Origin: Paludibacteraceae bacterium
GTDB taxonomy: Bacteria > Bacteroidota > Bacteroidia > Bacteroidales > Paludibacteraceae
NCBI GenBank assembly: GCA_017448985.1
Contig: JAFSKL010000009.1
Span: 124,001 to 188,000, forward strand
DNA: 64,000 nt
Direction: 5' to 3'
The notes under the pieces were generated by a model. The model made no database searches. It had not been told where the DNA came from and saw only the letters and a program-made list of their open reading frames with translations. Position numbers and translations under genes: made by a program. Below, one piece after another: positions 42,627 to 52,748 of this stretch (position 1 is the stretch's first letter; each line of letters begins with the position of its first letter).

Positions 42627-44792
42627 ATGAAACAGAAACATTTACTGATTTTTGCGCTTGCAGCCCTTCTTTGCACATGGACTGGAAGCGTGCAGGCAGA
42701 AGAGCCGGGTGAGTCCTGTATCTCGGCTATCGCCTTAGGCAAAGAGTATTCGGAGACGGTCACCGAAAGCAAGACCGTTTGGTACACCGCGTGGACCTTC
42801 GACCTGCCTTTGTCTGTCTATTTCATCCCGGACCATCGGGACGATCCCGCTCCCGAAGTTGTGCTTGATTTCAGCTGTACGGGCGAGTACAAGGACAAAA
42901 ACCTGTGCAATCTGTTCTGCCCGCCTGACGGTACTTTCGCGGATAAGATCCCGTACCACGCTCACTTGGCTGAAACGGTCATTGAAGGCAAGTTCATGTA
43001 CTATATCTCCATCGGTAAGACCTACCGTGACCTCTTGATTCGCATGGGTATCGACTATAACGTGCAGGTCTTTATCTCCGTTACCTACCACGGCGGCGGT
43101 TTCCTCAGTATAGCGCCGGATGATATGTTCTCCAACTGTATGGACGGGGCTGCTTTCATGCACAACGGCGAAGAGTTGAAGGTGCAAGCCAAGGACGATT
43201 CCACGTATTGGATCGCACCCTATATCCAATGGCAGGACGACTCCATCCGCTATATATGGAGGGGGGAGAAACAGTGCCAGATAGCGATTGCTACCAAGTG
43301 CGATTTTGACCCGCTGGATAACGAGATAGAAGAGATGATCCAGTTCAAGAAATTGCAACCCGGTGACACCCTTGTCGTGCCCAAAGAGAAACTCGTTTCC
43401 TATGTGGACAGCGACGAGAAACCGAGCGAGGCTGGTATGTTCTTTGCCAAGTTCTACAGCCAGTCCGGCGGTATCATGAAAGTGGAGCGTATCCGTACTA
43501 TTGAGGTTCCCTTTGATGAGGCTACCGGCTTCTATAGCGTACCGGCAGGCGACGCGCCGTCCTTGCTCGCAGCTATAGCTGCTGCTAATGCTACCGGCGA
43601 CGCCAAGATCTTCCTGCCCAACGGTACCTATAACCTCGGTGCAGCTCCGCTGACGACCATCTGTGCCAATAATATCTCCCTCATCGGTGAATCCGCCGAA
43701 GGCGTGATCATTCAGAATGCACCTCTCGCCTTGCCGGATGCCCTCCACAACACGGCTACGCTCCGCATCGCAGAGAATGTGCAAGGCACCTACCTGCAGG
43801 ACCTCACCATTCGGAATGCGCTGACCACCACCAGTGCTGTGGCTCTCTGGGACCAGGGTACGCAGACTGTCTGCAAGAATGTGCGCCTGCTCAGTCGTCA
43901 GAACACTTATTTCTCCAACCTCACAGGTGCTGTCAAGTTCTTTGAGGACTGCGAGATACACGGTGCGCTCGACCTCATCAGCGGTGACGGTAGCGTCTAT
44001 TTCCGCAACAGCCTCCTCCGCGCCGACCAGTCGGCTGACGATGCTATCGCCGTGCTCTCCGCCAACAACGGTGCCGAAACGGACAACGGCTTCGTCTTCG
44101 ACGCTTGTACGGTTCAGAGCGAGAATCCTGTCCTCTCACTCGGTCGCGCGTGGGCTAACACGCCTACCGCTCTCTTCCTCAATACGACCGTGGACTATAG
44201 CGCAGGACAGTTCGCTTTTGCGGACGAACAGGGTACCGTTCAGCGTTGGACCAAATCGCTGCTCAGCGCCGGCGCTTGGCCTCGCTTCGGTGAGTTCAAC
44301 ACCCGCCTGGAGGATGAACAGCTGATCACGCCGGAAAGCAACCTCGTCACCTTCGTCGATCCGTTCTCGGACAATGCCACGCAGGAATTGGAGACGGTCA
44401 TCAGCGAAGAGCAGGCTGCTGCCTTCACTATCGGCTTCACGCTTGGCGAATGGGCGGCTACGGCTGAGGAGGAAGTGCTGCAGGTTGAACTCCGTTGCGA
44501 TGACGGTGAGTGGAGCGGAGCGCCGGAAGGAACCGCGTTCCTCATCAAGAAAGACGGTGTGCTGTCCATAGCTGCCGAACTGCCCGAATGGAAGGGTGAA
44601 GAAGGTCTCATCGTCCGGGCTGCCAACAAGCGTGGAGGCTTCGGTGCTCCTGCCGTCTATATCTCCCACGAGGGCATTGACCAAATTACCAATGACCAAT
44701 TACCAATGACCAATAAGGTCTTCATCAACGGCGTGCTCTATATCGAGCGCAACAACCACCTCTACGACGCTGCAGGAAGACGAGTAGACTAG
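42627..44792 (+). CDS. Pectinesterase-like secreted beta-helix protein
   Basis: 721 residues with a signal peptide (1-24). The N-terminal 300 residues are beta-rich and unassigned. The middle (about 300-560) is a right-handed beta-helix with the pectin methylesterase signatures: the usual QDT is QNT (Asn426), VDFIFG appears as ALDLISG (Asp449), and Arg507/Trp509 (LGRAW) are kept. So one catalytic acid is replaced and activity is doubtful. The tail carries a tandem-array linker (ITNDQLPMTNK), then VFINGVLYIERNNHLYDAAG, a motif shared with other secreted proteins here. Confidence 0.75.
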   Translation: MKQKHLLIFALAALLCTWTGSVQAEEPGESCISAIALGKEYSETVTESKTVWYTAWTFDLPLSVYFIPDHRDDPAPEVVLDFSCTGEYKDKNLCNLFCPPDGTFADKIPYHAHLAETVIEGKFMYYISIGKTYRDLLIRMGIDYNVQVFISVTYHGGGFLSIAPDDMFSNCMDGAAFMHNGEELKVQAKDDSTYWIAPYIQWQDDSIRYIWRGEKQCQIAIATKCDFDPLDNEIEEMIQFKKLQPGDTLVVPKEKLVSYVDSDEKPSEAGMFFAKFYSQSGGIMKVERIRTIEVPFDEATGFYSVPAGDAPSLLAAIAAANATGDAKIFLPNGTYNLGAAPLTTICANNISLIGESAEGVIIQNAPLALPDALHNTATLRIAENVQGTYLQDLTIRNALTTTSAVALWDQGTQTVCKNVRLLSRQNTYFSNLTGAVKFFEDCEIHGALDLISGDGSVYFRNSLLRADQSADDAIAVLSANNGAETDNGFVFDACTVQSENPVLSLGRAWANTPTALFLNTTVDYSAGQFAFADEQGTVQRWTKSLLSAGAWPRFGEFNTRLEDEQLITPESNLVTFVDPFSDNATQELETVISEEQAAAFTIGFTLGEWAATAEEEVLQVELRCDDGEWSGAPEGTAFLIKKDGVLSIAAELPEWKGEEGLIVRAANKRGGFGAPAVYISHEGIDQITNDQLPMTNKVFINGVLYIERNNHLYDAAGRRVD
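44678..44714 (+). repeat. In-frame 7-nt array before the C-terminal tag of the pectinesterase-like protein
   Basis: Five alternating units GACCAAT/TACCAAT, encoding a TNDQLPMTN linker. Confidence 0.93.
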
Positions 44793-44810
44793 TAGACTAG
44801 TAGACTAGTT
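44781..44810 (+). repeat. 8-nt array containing the stop codon
   Basis: Three perfect units of AGTAGACT at the end of the pectinesterase-like gene; the first unit supplies the TAG stop. Confidence 0.95.
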
Positions 44811-44834
44811 CCCTCGGACCATAGTTCCCGATAG

Positions 44835-44862
44835 AAAAAAAGCGCAAAATCTGCGCTTTTTT
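44835..44862 (+). terminator. Terminator before the DUF6377 gene
   Basis: An 11-bp stem AAAAAAGCGCA / TGCGCTTTTTT. Confidence 0.9.
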
Positions 44863-44863
44863 C

Positions 44864-44894
44864 TTGCATATATGCAAAATTTGTTGTATCTTTG
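44864..44894 (+). promoter_or_regulatory. Promoter of the DUF6377 regulator
   Basis: The perfect 14-bp palindrome TTGCATATATGCAA (44864-44877), a 9-nt gap, then TATCTTTG (44887-44894). Confidence 0.85.
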
Positions 44895-44913
44895 CAGCGT
44901 CAAAAGAAATAAC

Positions 44914-46521
44914 ATGAAAAACAAACTCACGAATAGGTTTTTGAAAAGGATACTCTTTTGTGTCATTCTGCTATGTGGAGTACCTTCCATGACCATGGGA
45001 AAACCGTTGTCTGTGAATGATTCGTTACTGCAGGTTTACATGTCCGAGATCAAGCGATCGAATGAATATCTGTCCGTTCGTCAGCAACGGATAGACACGT
45101 TGTTGGAACAGCGCCGTAACCAATGGAGCTCATGGAAAGACCTATACCGCGTGAACTGCCTTTTGGCTGCGGAATATCGCCCGTATCGGTGTAAGGAAGC
45201 TTTGCGCTATTACCAGATGAACGTGCAGTTAGCGCGTGAGGTCGGCGACCGCGACTTTTTGGCAGAATCGCTGACGGACTTGGCTTATCTGTTAGCGAGT
45301 GCAGGTGTGTATCATGAGGCTTTCAGTACCATTGCGTTAGTGGATACGGCATCTTTGTCGGAACAGGCCCGTGTGGCTTATTACCGCTGTATGTACCATC
45401 TGCACGGTGAAGCCGGCTTCTATGGTGGCTTGGAAACGTATATGGAAGAGCATCGCGAACAGCGCGACCGGTATTTTCAACTGATCATGGAGAATATTCC
45501 CGATACAGGCGTTCTCTACCTCAGTCTTCGCGAGAGTTATGCCCGCGAACATTTGGAGGCGGACGTAGCGATGATGTATAACCGCATGCTTTTGCAATCT
45601 GTCCGTCCCGGTTCGCCGGAATATGCGTTGTATGCCTATTGCAGGTCGGATATATACCGATTCATGAACAAGGAGGACGAGCAGTTAGAGTGGTTATTGC
45701 GTTCGGCGTTGGCCGATGTGCGGAATGGCATCACGGATAACGGCAGCAGTTGGATGGTGGCGGAAATACTCTATCATCGCGGCGATATTCAGTCCAGTTT
45801 TGAGATCATACATTATTCGCTGGCCAATGCTTCTTTCTATGATGCCAGTCTACGTATGTGGCAGATCAGTCCGCTCGTCAATATCATCTCCACCTCTTAT
45901 CTGGTTCATCAGCGCGAACTCAACAGTCGCTTAGTGTGGGCCTTGGTATGCAGTATTCTGCTGGCCTTGTTGTTGATGGTGACAATCCTGCTGTATGTCA
46001 AGCGTACCCGCCGTATTCACCTCCAGAGCCGTGAGATTGAGATCCTGTCGAATGACCTGCGCAAAGCCAATGAGCAGTTGCAGCGGACCAATTATGCGCT
46101 ATTGGAGTCCAACCACGTCAAGGATGAGTATATAGGCCATTATCTGAATCTCTATTCCGACTATCTGGATAAACTGCGCAAGCAAGTGAAAGACCCGGCT
46201 TTCACCCAATCGGAGATAGATCGGTTCTATCGGGAGTTCGACACCGCCTTTTTGAGTATTTACCCGGATTTTGTGGCCAACTTCAACCAACTGCTGCGCG
46301 AGGAAGGACGGATTGTGTTGCGCAAAGGCGAATTGCTCAATACGGAATTGCGCATTTATGCCCTCATCCGCTTGGGTATAGACAACAGCGTGAATATATC
46401 CCGTCTGCTGCGTTATTCGGTCAACACCATTTATAATTACCGCGCGCGTTTGAAGAACCTTGCAATCGACCGAGATGCTTTTGAATCGCAAGTTCAGCAG
46501 ATAGGGACGTTTACAAAGTGA
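44914..46521 (+). CDS. DUF6377-type sensor/regulator of the utilisation locus
   Basis: 535 residues: signal or first helix at the N-terminus, TPR-like helical repeats (about 60-320, periplasmic), a membrane helix (about 340-360, ALVCSILLALLLMVTILLY), a coiled coil and a C-terminal region with NTELRIYALIRLG and SVNTIYNYRARLK, which looks like a LuxR-type helix-turn-helix. The pattern matches DUF6377 regulators beside SusC/SusD loci. It probably senses the glycan and controls the genes that follow. The start at 44914 was chosen because the upstream Met is in the promoter. Confidence 0.8.
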   Translation: MKNKLTNRFLKRILFCVILLCGVPSMTMGKPLSVNDSLLQVYMSEIKRSNEYLSVRQQRIDTLLEQRRNQWSSWKDLYRVNCLLAAEYRPYRCKEALRYYQMNVQLAREVGDRDFLAESLTDLAYLLASAGVYHEAFSTIALVDTASLSEQARVAYYRCMYHLHGEAGFYGGLETYMEEHREQRDRYFQLIMENIPDTGVLYLSLRESYAREHLEADVAMMYNRMLLQSVRPGSPEYALYAYCRSDIYRFMNKEDEQLEWLLRSALADVRNGITDNGSSWMVAEILYHRGDIQSSFEIIHYSLANASFYDASLRMWQISPLVNIISTSYLVHQRELNSRLVWALVCSILLALLLMVTILLYVKRTRRIHLQSREIEILSNDLRKANEQLQRTNYALLESNHVKDEYIGHYLNLYSDYLDKLRKQVKDPAFTQSEIDRFYREFDTAFLSIYPDFVANFNQLLREEGRIVLRKGELLNTELRIYALIRLGIDNSVNISRLLRYSVNTIYNYRARLKNLAIDRDAFESQVQQIGTFTK

Positions 46522-46625
46522 CACTTCTTATTCACTTTTTTTAGTCGTTAAATGACTGAAAATAAGGAAGTTGTGTTTTTTGTAATTCACATATTTACTT
46601 TGCGCGGGCTATATGCATTTGCGCA

Positions 46626-46649
46626 TGTGAGATAAATGTAGTACCTTTG
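46626..46649 (+). promoter_or_regulatory. Promoter of the SusC-like gene
   Basis: TTTGCGCATGTG upstream and TACCTTTG (46642-46649); the leader is about 35 nt. Confidence 0.75.
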
Positions 46650-46688
46650 CACCGCCAAATGGATTTACTAACTTAAAAATCTAAGAGT

Positions 46689-49600
46689 ATGAGAAAATTT
46701 TTTACAGTCGTTATCGTTTTATGTCCGCTGTTGGCCCTGACGTCGTTCGCCCAAGTGAAGGTGAGCGGTACGGTGATGGACAACGGGCATGAAGCCATCA
46801 TTGGTGCCAGCGTCATGGAACGCGGGACGACCAATGGCACGGTGACGGATTTGGACGGACAGTTCACATTGGACGTCTCGTCACCCAATGCCGTTTTGGT
46901 CTTCAGCTACGTCGGCATGCAGACGAAAGAGGAGAAACTGAACGGACGCAGTCAGTTGACCGTCACCCTGACGGATGACAACAAAGTGCTGGACGAAGTG
47001 GTGGTGATCGGTTACGGTACCGCCAAACGTAAGGACATCACGACGGCCGTCAGTTCAGTCAGTACAGAGGACTTGGAGAAGATTCCTATTGTTTCCGCCG
47101 CTCAGGCGATGCAAGGTAAGGCAGCCGGTGTAACGGTGGTCAAGCCGAACGGTCAGCCTGGTACGGGAATGGTGGTGCGTGTACGTGGTACCACATCTAT
47201 GAATGCGAGCAACGACCCGCTGTACGTAGTGGACGGAGTGCCTATGACCGACATCGACTTCCTGGCTCCGAATGATATCGAGAGCATGCAGGTCTTGAAG
47301 GACGCTTCCTCCGCAGCCATCTACGGTAGTCGTGCCGCGAACGGTGTGATCATGATCACGACCAAGGCGGGACATGCGCGGGCAGAGAAAGTGAAAGTGG
47401 GCTTCACTATGTATGGCGGTTGGACCAACGTAGCCCAACGGATGGAGAGCCTGAACTTCGAGCAGTACAAAGAGTACTTGCAGGACCTCGGTTCGAATGT
47501 GGTGCTGCCGGACGGTCTGACAGACAAAACCAACTGGTTCGACGAGACTTACCACACCGGTTCGACGCAGAACTATCAGCTGAACGTGAGCGGTAGCACT
47601 GACCGCGTCAACTACTTCCTCTCCGGCGGTTACACGAACGAGACAGGTATCATCAACACGACCAAGTACTCGCGCTATAACTTCCGCTCGGCGCTGGATG
47701 TGGATGTGACCAAATGGCTCAATATAGGCGCTAACATAGCTTATGCGTACAGCGATAATCAGGGCGGTATCAGCTCCGGAACGGGTGCCAACCGTGGCGG
47801 TCTGGTGCTTTCGGTGATCAACACGCCGACCTACGCACCGATTTACGATCCCGAGAATCCGACCTATTACTACACCAATTTCTACGGCGTGAGCAACATC
47901 ACGCACCCGTTGGAGAACATCGAGCGCTATAAGAACCAGCATACTTTGCAGCACCGTCTGTTAGCCAGCGGCAAGGGCGTGTTCACCTTATATGACACCA
48001 AGAAATTCAACCGAGCGGACGAGTACACGCACTCGTTGAAGTTCAACACCACCTTCACCGAGGACTTGCGTATCATCAACTACACATCGTTCCTCGACCC
48101 GATCAAGACCTCTTGGGGCCGTACGCAACGCGGTGAGGGAACGGACACCCGCAGTTTTGATCAGGTGACCATCTGGGATAACGTGCTCAACTACAACGGT
48201 CAGTATGACAAACACAGCCTCGATGTGATGCTTGGTTCCTCCTACACCAACTCGATGTACACCTGGGCAGGTATCTACGGCAGCCATTATGCCGACGGTA
48301 CCATTCAGACGCTGAATGCAGCCAACAAGATTGATCCGGGCAGCACGCGTACAACAGCTTCCGCTTGGGCTATCCTATCCGGCTTTGCGCGTATCAGTTA
48401 CAACTACGACAGCCGCTATCTGATCTCCGCCAACTTCCGTGCCGACGGTTCGAGTAAGTTAGCGCCGGGCCACCGATGGGGTTTCTTCCCGTCGTTCAGT
48501 GCCGCTTGGCGTATATCGGGCGAGAAGTTCATGGAGGACGTGACGTGGATCGATGACCTTAAGCTCCGTGGTGGTTGGGGACAGACCGGTAACCAAGCCG
48601 GTATAGGCGACTACGCTTACCTCGAGCGCTACAGCATCAACCGTCAGGACTGGTGGAAGACCGGCAATGAGAACGCCGTGCCGACCTACAGCCAGAGTTC
48701 GCTCCGTAACACCGATCTGACCTGGGAAACGACTGCGCAGACGAACATCGGTCTCGACTGGACCTTGCTCCATAACAGGCTGAGCTTGACGTTCGACTGG
48801 TACTACAAATATACTACCAACATGCTTATGTGGGTGACCTTGCCTGCCGGTTCAGCTGCTGTCAGCTCCATCCAGCGTAACGAAGGCGAGATGAGTAACA
48901 CCGGTATCGAATTCAGTATCACGTCGCATAACTTCGTGCGCAAGAACTTCAAATGGGATACGCAATTCAACATCTCGCATAACAAGAACCGTCTGGAGAA
49001 ACTGGCTACGAGTCAGGTCTATTACGACGCCAAGGTGACGGATGTATTAGCCGAGTACTGCGTGCGTAATACGCCGGGTATGCCGTTGGGCTCGTTCTTC
49101 GGCTACAAGACCGGCGGTGTGGATCCCGAGACGGGTGAGCTCATCTACCTCGATGTCAACGGTGACGGCGAGGTGACGGCCAACGACCGTACTTATATCG
49201 GCGACCCGAATCCCGACATCACTTTCGGTATGACCAACACCTTCCGCTTCTACGGCGTGAGCATCAGCTTCCTGCTGCAAGGAACCTACGGCAACGATAT
49301 CTTCAATGCCAGCCGTATCGAGACCGAGGGTATGTATGACGCCAAGAACCAATCGACGCGTGTGCTGGACCGCTGGCGTCGGCCCGGTATGATTACGGAG
49401 ATACCGAAAGCCGGATTCGACATGCGGGTCAGTGACTATTTCGTGGAGGACGGCAGTTACCTGCGGCTCAAGGACTTGACTATCGGTTACGAGTTCTCCG
49501 GTGAATGGATGAAGCGTATCGGCATGACGCGCCTGCAGCCGTATTTCTCGGCGCAGAACCTCTTCACGCTGACCAAATACATGGGAATGGACCCGGAGGT

Positions 49601-49697
49601 GAACCAGAGCGGTAACTCCGGTACGGTACAGGGACTCGACTACGGTACCTATCCCCAGACCCGCAGTTTCGTATTCGGTATAAACATTGAATTCTAA
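46689..49697 (+). CDS. SusC/RagA-family TonB-dependent outer membrane transporter
   Basis: 1002 residues: signal peptide (1-21), carboxypeptidase-like regulatory domain (about 22-105, VSGTVMDNGHEAIIGASV), TonB-box region with DEVVVIGYG, plug domain (SSVSTEDLEKIPIV...) and a 22-stranded barrel ending in RSFVFGINIEF, with the C-terminal aromatic residue. It imports oligosaccharides bound by the SusD partner. No anti-sigma-type N-terminal extension is present, consistent with regulation by the DUF6377 protein. Confidence 0.96.
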   Translation: MRKFFTVVIVLCPLLALTSFAQVKVSGTVMDNGHEAIIGASVMERGTTNGTVTDLDGQFTLDVSSPNAVLVFSYVGMQTKEEKLNGRSQLTVTLTDDNKVLDEVVVIGYGTAKRKDITTAVSSVSTEDLEKIPIVSAAQAMQGKAAGVTVVKPNGQPGTGMVVRVRGTTSMNASNDPLYVVDGVPMTDIDFLAPNDIESMQVLKDASSAAIYGSRAANGVIMITTKAGHARAEKVKVGFTMYGGWTNVAQRMESLNFEQYKEYLQDLGSNVVLPDGLTDKTNWFDETYHTGSTQNYQLNVSGSTDRVNYFLSGGYTNETGIINTTKYSRYNFRSALDVDVTKWLNIGANIAYAYSDNQGGISSGTGANRGGLVLSVINTPTYAPIYDPENPTYYYTNFYGVSNITHPLENIERYKNQHTLQHRLLASGKGVFTLYDTKKFNRADEYTHSLKFNTTFTEDLRIINYTSFLDPIKTSWGRTQRGEGTDTRSFDQVTIWDNVLNYNGQYDKHSLDVMLGSSYTNSMYTWAGIYGSHYADGTIQTLNAANKIDPGSTRTTASAWAILSGFARISYNYDSRYLISANFRADGSSKLAPGHRWGFFPSFSAAWRISGEKFMEDVTWIDDLKLRGGWGQTGNQAGIGDYAYLERYSINRQDWWKTGNENAVPTYSQSSLRNTDLTWETTAQTNIGLDWTLLHNRLSLTFDWYYKYTTNMLMWVTLPAGSAAVSSIQRNEGEMSNTGIEFSITSHNFVRKNFKWDTQFNISHNKNRLEKLATSQVYYDAKVTDVLAEYCVRNTPGMPLGSFFGYKTGGVDPETGELIYLDVNGDGEVTANDRTYIGDPNPDITFGMTNTFRFYGVSISFLLQGTYGNDIFNASRIETEGMYDAKNQSTRVLDRWRRPGMITEIPKAGFDMRVSDYFVEDGSYLRLKDLTIGYEFSGEWMKRIGMTRLQPYFSAQNLFTLTKYMGMDPEVNQSGNSGTVQGLDYGTYPQTRSFVFGINIEF

Positions 49698-51256
49698 TGG
49701 AAAGGGAAAGAGTTATGAAAAACGAAGTTAATCGTGCTTTTATAGCTAAGAAAAAGCTATCATATATATGCATCCTTGCAACCGTGGCGCTGTTTAGCGC
49801 TTGCAGTCTGGACCGTGACCCCATATCCGATCAGTCGGAACTGAACATCGGTTCGAGTGAGGCGGGTGACTCCGTGCGTATCAAGTTTAAGGATCGCGCG
49901 GCCATATACGCGGTATATAATGACTTGTATAATGTGATGCGTGACCGTCAGGAGCACTGGTATCTGGACTATCTGCTGTTCGGCGAGTCCCGTACAGACA
50001 ACGCGTATGCGGGCACGACCGGTGCCGAAGTGGTGCCTGTCGAGACGAACGCGCTCGATGCGTCCAATCCCGATATTGCACGTGACTGGGATCGCTATCT
50101 GGAGGATATAGCCAAGGCCAATGTGGTTATTTCCAATATCGACCTCGTGCCCGATCCTGCTTTTGCTGAGAGCGAACGCAAACAGTGGAAAGCCGAAGCG
50201 CTTATCTTCCGCAGTATGATGATCTTCGACCTCGCACACTGGTTCGGCAATATTCCGCTGAACCTCACGGAGGCACCGGATATCACCGCTGCCAATATCG
50301 AAGAGGTGTATCCCATCTATTTCCCGATGCCGGTGACGCAAGATTCGGCGTACAAGCGTGTGCAGGAAGACCTGTTGGCAGCTATTCCTTATGCACCGGC
50401 TATCAATGCGGGCGACAAGACGCGTCTGAGCAAGACCGTGGCCTATGCGCTGTTAGCTAAGCTCTATGCCGAACTCGGTCAGTGGGACAAGGTGGTTGAA
50501 TACTGCGACCTCGTCTTTGGTGACGGTATCCGGCTGGAGCCTAACTTTGCGGACCTCTGGGGCTACGATAAAGAGACCGGAGACGCTGTGCTGCGTAACT
50601 CGGTGGAGTCGATTCTCGAGATGCAGTACTACGCCGGTAGTGGCAGTTGGGTGACGTGGATGTTCGGACGCGATGCTGCCGATCCGGAGTCGAACTTCAC
50701 CTGGGCCAAATGGATCACTCCGAGTCGTGACCTGATCAACGCGTTCGACAAGGAAGGAGACGTCATTCGCAAGAACCAGACCATCGTTTGGGACCAGTGC
50801 GCGTGGAGCAATTACTATCCCGCAAGCAATTATCCGTTCATGTACAAATGCCGTTCGGCGTACAACAGCATCATCAAACTGCGCGGTGCGGATATCCAGT
50901 TGCTCAAAGCTGAAGCTTTGGCGCACAAGGGTGACCTGGCCGGCGCGGCTATCCTGGTCAATGAGATTCGTGCACGTGTCGGTTTGGCTGAACTGCCGGC
51001 ATCCAAGACTAGCAGCGAGAGCGCTATGTTGGAGTCGATCCTCAACGAGCGGCGTCTCGAGTTGGCGTTGGAAGGACAACGTTTGTTCGACCTCATCCGC
51101 TTCGGCAAACTGATGGAGATAATGAACGACATCAACAGCCGTGACGAAGGTCGTCTGCCGCAGGCTCGTCCGTTCGTGGAGGAGCACCGCCTGATGCCTA
51201 TCCCGCAGACAGCGCTGGACAAGAATGCGAATCTGCAACAAAACGCGGGATATTGA
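49697..51256 (+). CDS. SusD/RagB-family glycan-binding lipoprotein
   Basis: 519 residues from the ATG overlapping the SusC stop, or 513 from the ATG at 49715, which gives a better signal (LSYICILATVALFSACS, lipobox ending in Cys). The fold is the alpha-helical SusD type: WKAEALIFRSMMIFDLAHWFGNIPL, then an RGADIQLLKAEALA TPR and the C-terminal LNERRLELALEGQRLFDLIR. It forms the lid of the SusC transporter at the cell surface. Confidence 0.95.
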   Translation: MERERVMKNEVNRAFIAKKKLSYICILATVALFSACSLDRDPISDQSELNIGSSEAGDSVRIKFKDRAAIYAVYNDLYNVMRDRQEHWYLDYLLFGESRTDNAYAGTTGAEVVPVETNALDASNPDIARDWDRYLEDIAKANVVISNIDLVPDPAFAESERKQWKAEALIFRSMMIFDLAHWFGNIPLNLTEAPDITAANIEEVYPIYFPMPVTQDSAYKRVQEDLLAAIPYAPAINAGDKTRLSKTVAYALLAKLYAELGQWDKVVEYCDLVFGDGIRLEPNFADLWGYDKETGDAVLRNSVESILEMQYYAGSGSWVTWMFGRDAADPESNFTWAKWITPSRDLINAFDKEGDVIRKNQTIVWDQCAWSNYYPASNYPFMYKCRSAYNSIIKLRGADIQLLKAEALAHKGDLAGAAILVNEIRARVGLAELPASKTSSESAMLESILNERRLELALEGQRLFDLIRFGKLMEIMNDINSRDEGRLPQARPFVEEHRLMPIPQTALDKNANLQQNAGY

Positions 51257-51299
51257 TGAATGGACAATTACCAATGACAAATGACCAATGACAAATATG
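51255..51299 (+). repeat. 7-nt array between susD and the surface protein gene
   Basis: Units GGACAAT, TACCAAT, GACAAAT, GACCAAT, GACAAAT, running directly into ATATG. Confidence 0.92.
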
Positions 51300-52730
51300 A
51301 AAAAGCTACTATACATAGCCTTGGCAGTGCTGCTGATGGCAGCGTGTCAACCCGAGCATTACCGGAAAGTGTATCCGGCAGGGCAGCCTGAACTGAAGGC
51401 GACAATGCTCACCCAAAGCGTGCTCTACGGAACCGACAGCGTGGCGTTCGACGTTGAGATCAACGAGACACAGACACCGCTGTCGCAGCTCCAAGTGAAA
51501 GTGATGGTCGGTTTACGCGTTGTGGCATCCGAATTGCTGCGTACACCCGACTTCCATTATCAGGCACAACTCAAGTATCCGGTGCCGTTCGGACCGAACA
51601 TGTTGGAGAATGACGACGTCAAGATCTATCTGACTGCTACCAACGTGGAAGGCACAGCCACCAACCTCATCCTGACCGGTTGCACGGGACGTCGTCCGGC
51701 GATGGAGACCATGTTCGTCATGCCGCCGACTATCCAATATACCGCGCTCGGCAAAGGCAAGCAGATGACCTACGACGAGGTGAATGGTGTCTTTGCGGCA
51801 TACGACTTGAAGTACCCGAAGTCCATCCAATGTCTCTTGGCTGTCACCGGTACCAAGTTCGGACGTATCGACTGGAACACGCCCGTCTTCGGTATGCTCA
51901 ATGATGATCTTTCGCTCATCACTCAAGAGCAGTTCGAATCCGAAGAGGCAAGCGCCATCATCCTGGAGAACGACAACTTTGAGACCATCGATACTATCAT
52001 CTTCAACCCCGTGACCTTCGAGATCACCATCGGCGGTAAGGTGGCTATGCCTGTCTCGGCAGTCGATGTGAACAACGATTTGGCGGAAGAGCCTGCGTAT
52101 ATATCGTCCTCTTCGGCACGCAAGGACTACCGCGGTGCGAAGATCTTCTTCGATAAGGATAGCGAGGTCGAGATAACCGGCGTGGTGGATCTGGAGAAGG
52201 CTTACAACCTCGACTGGATGGAGTACCTCGGCGGCAACAAAGTGAAGTTCCTTGGCGATAAGGGCATGTACTACCTGTCGTACAAAGTGGCGGAGGACTA
52301 CCTCGTAGTAGAACCGCTGTATGACCTGGTAGAACCGGATGTGATGTACCTCTGCGGTGTGGGTATGGGGCAGCCTTCGTGGGATCCGCACGCTACCAGC
52401 GGTTGGGGATTCGACAGTCCGAACCAGAACCTCGTAGGCCGTCTCATCGCGCCCAAGACCTATCAGTTTACCGTCTATATGCTCAATGATGCGGAGAATG
52501 CGGACCATCCGGGATTTGGTGCGGTCAACTTCAAGTTCTTCCATCAGCATGGATGGGGTGGAGAAGAGACTTCGCTCGACTATACCCAGAGCGGACTCAA
52601 CATCGTCAGCTCCAACGAGGACAGCAACGTCGGTAACTGGTGGTCTTCCGCTGATCTGCTGTTCGAGGGCATCTACCGCATAACGCTCAATAAGAACAAC
52701 ATGACCACCACTTATGAGAAGATAAGGTAA
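51297..52730 (+). CDS. Surface glycan-binding lipoprotein (SusE/SusF-like)
   Basis: 477 residues, lipobox Cys17 (AVLLMAAC). N-terminal Ig-like segments are followed by a central beta-rich part and a C-terminal starch-binding-type region (KTYQFTVYMLNDAEN...). Its position after SusD is that of a SusE/F-like surface glycan-binding protein. The ligand is not predictable from sequence; the GH30 neighbour suggests a beta-glucan. A second ATG 9 nt upstream lies in the tandem array. The gene start and signal peptide resemble those of the following GH30 gene. Confidence 0.78.
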   Translation: MKKLLYIALAVLLMAACQPEHYRKVYPAGQPELKATMLTQSVLYGTDSVAFDVEINETQTPLSQLQVKVMVGLRVVASELLRTPDFHYQAQLKYPVPFGPNMLENDDVKIYLTATNVEGTATNLILTGCTGRRPAMETMFVMPPTIQYTALGKGKQMTYDEVNGVFAAYDLKYPKSIQCLLAVTGTKFGRIDWNTPVFGMLNDDLSLITQEQFESEEASAIILENDNFETIDTIIFNPVTFEITIGGKVAMPVSAVDVNNDLAEEPAYISSSSARKDYRGAKIFFDKDSEVEITGVVDLEKAYNLDWMEYLGGNKVKFLGDKGMYYLSYKVAEDYLVVEPLYDLVEPDVMYLCGVGMGQPSWDPHATSGWGFDSPNQNLVGRLIAPKTYQFTVYMLNDAENADHPGFGAVNFKFFHQHGWGGEETSLDYTQSGLNIVSSNEDSNVGNWWSSADLLFEGIYRITLNKNNMTTTYEKIR

Positions 52731-52748
52731 TGACCAATGACAAATATG
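52726..52748 (+). repeat. Short 7-nt array before the GH30 gene
   Basis: GTAATGACCAATGACAAAT leading into ATATG, almost the same as the end of the array before the preceding gene. Confidence 0.85.
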
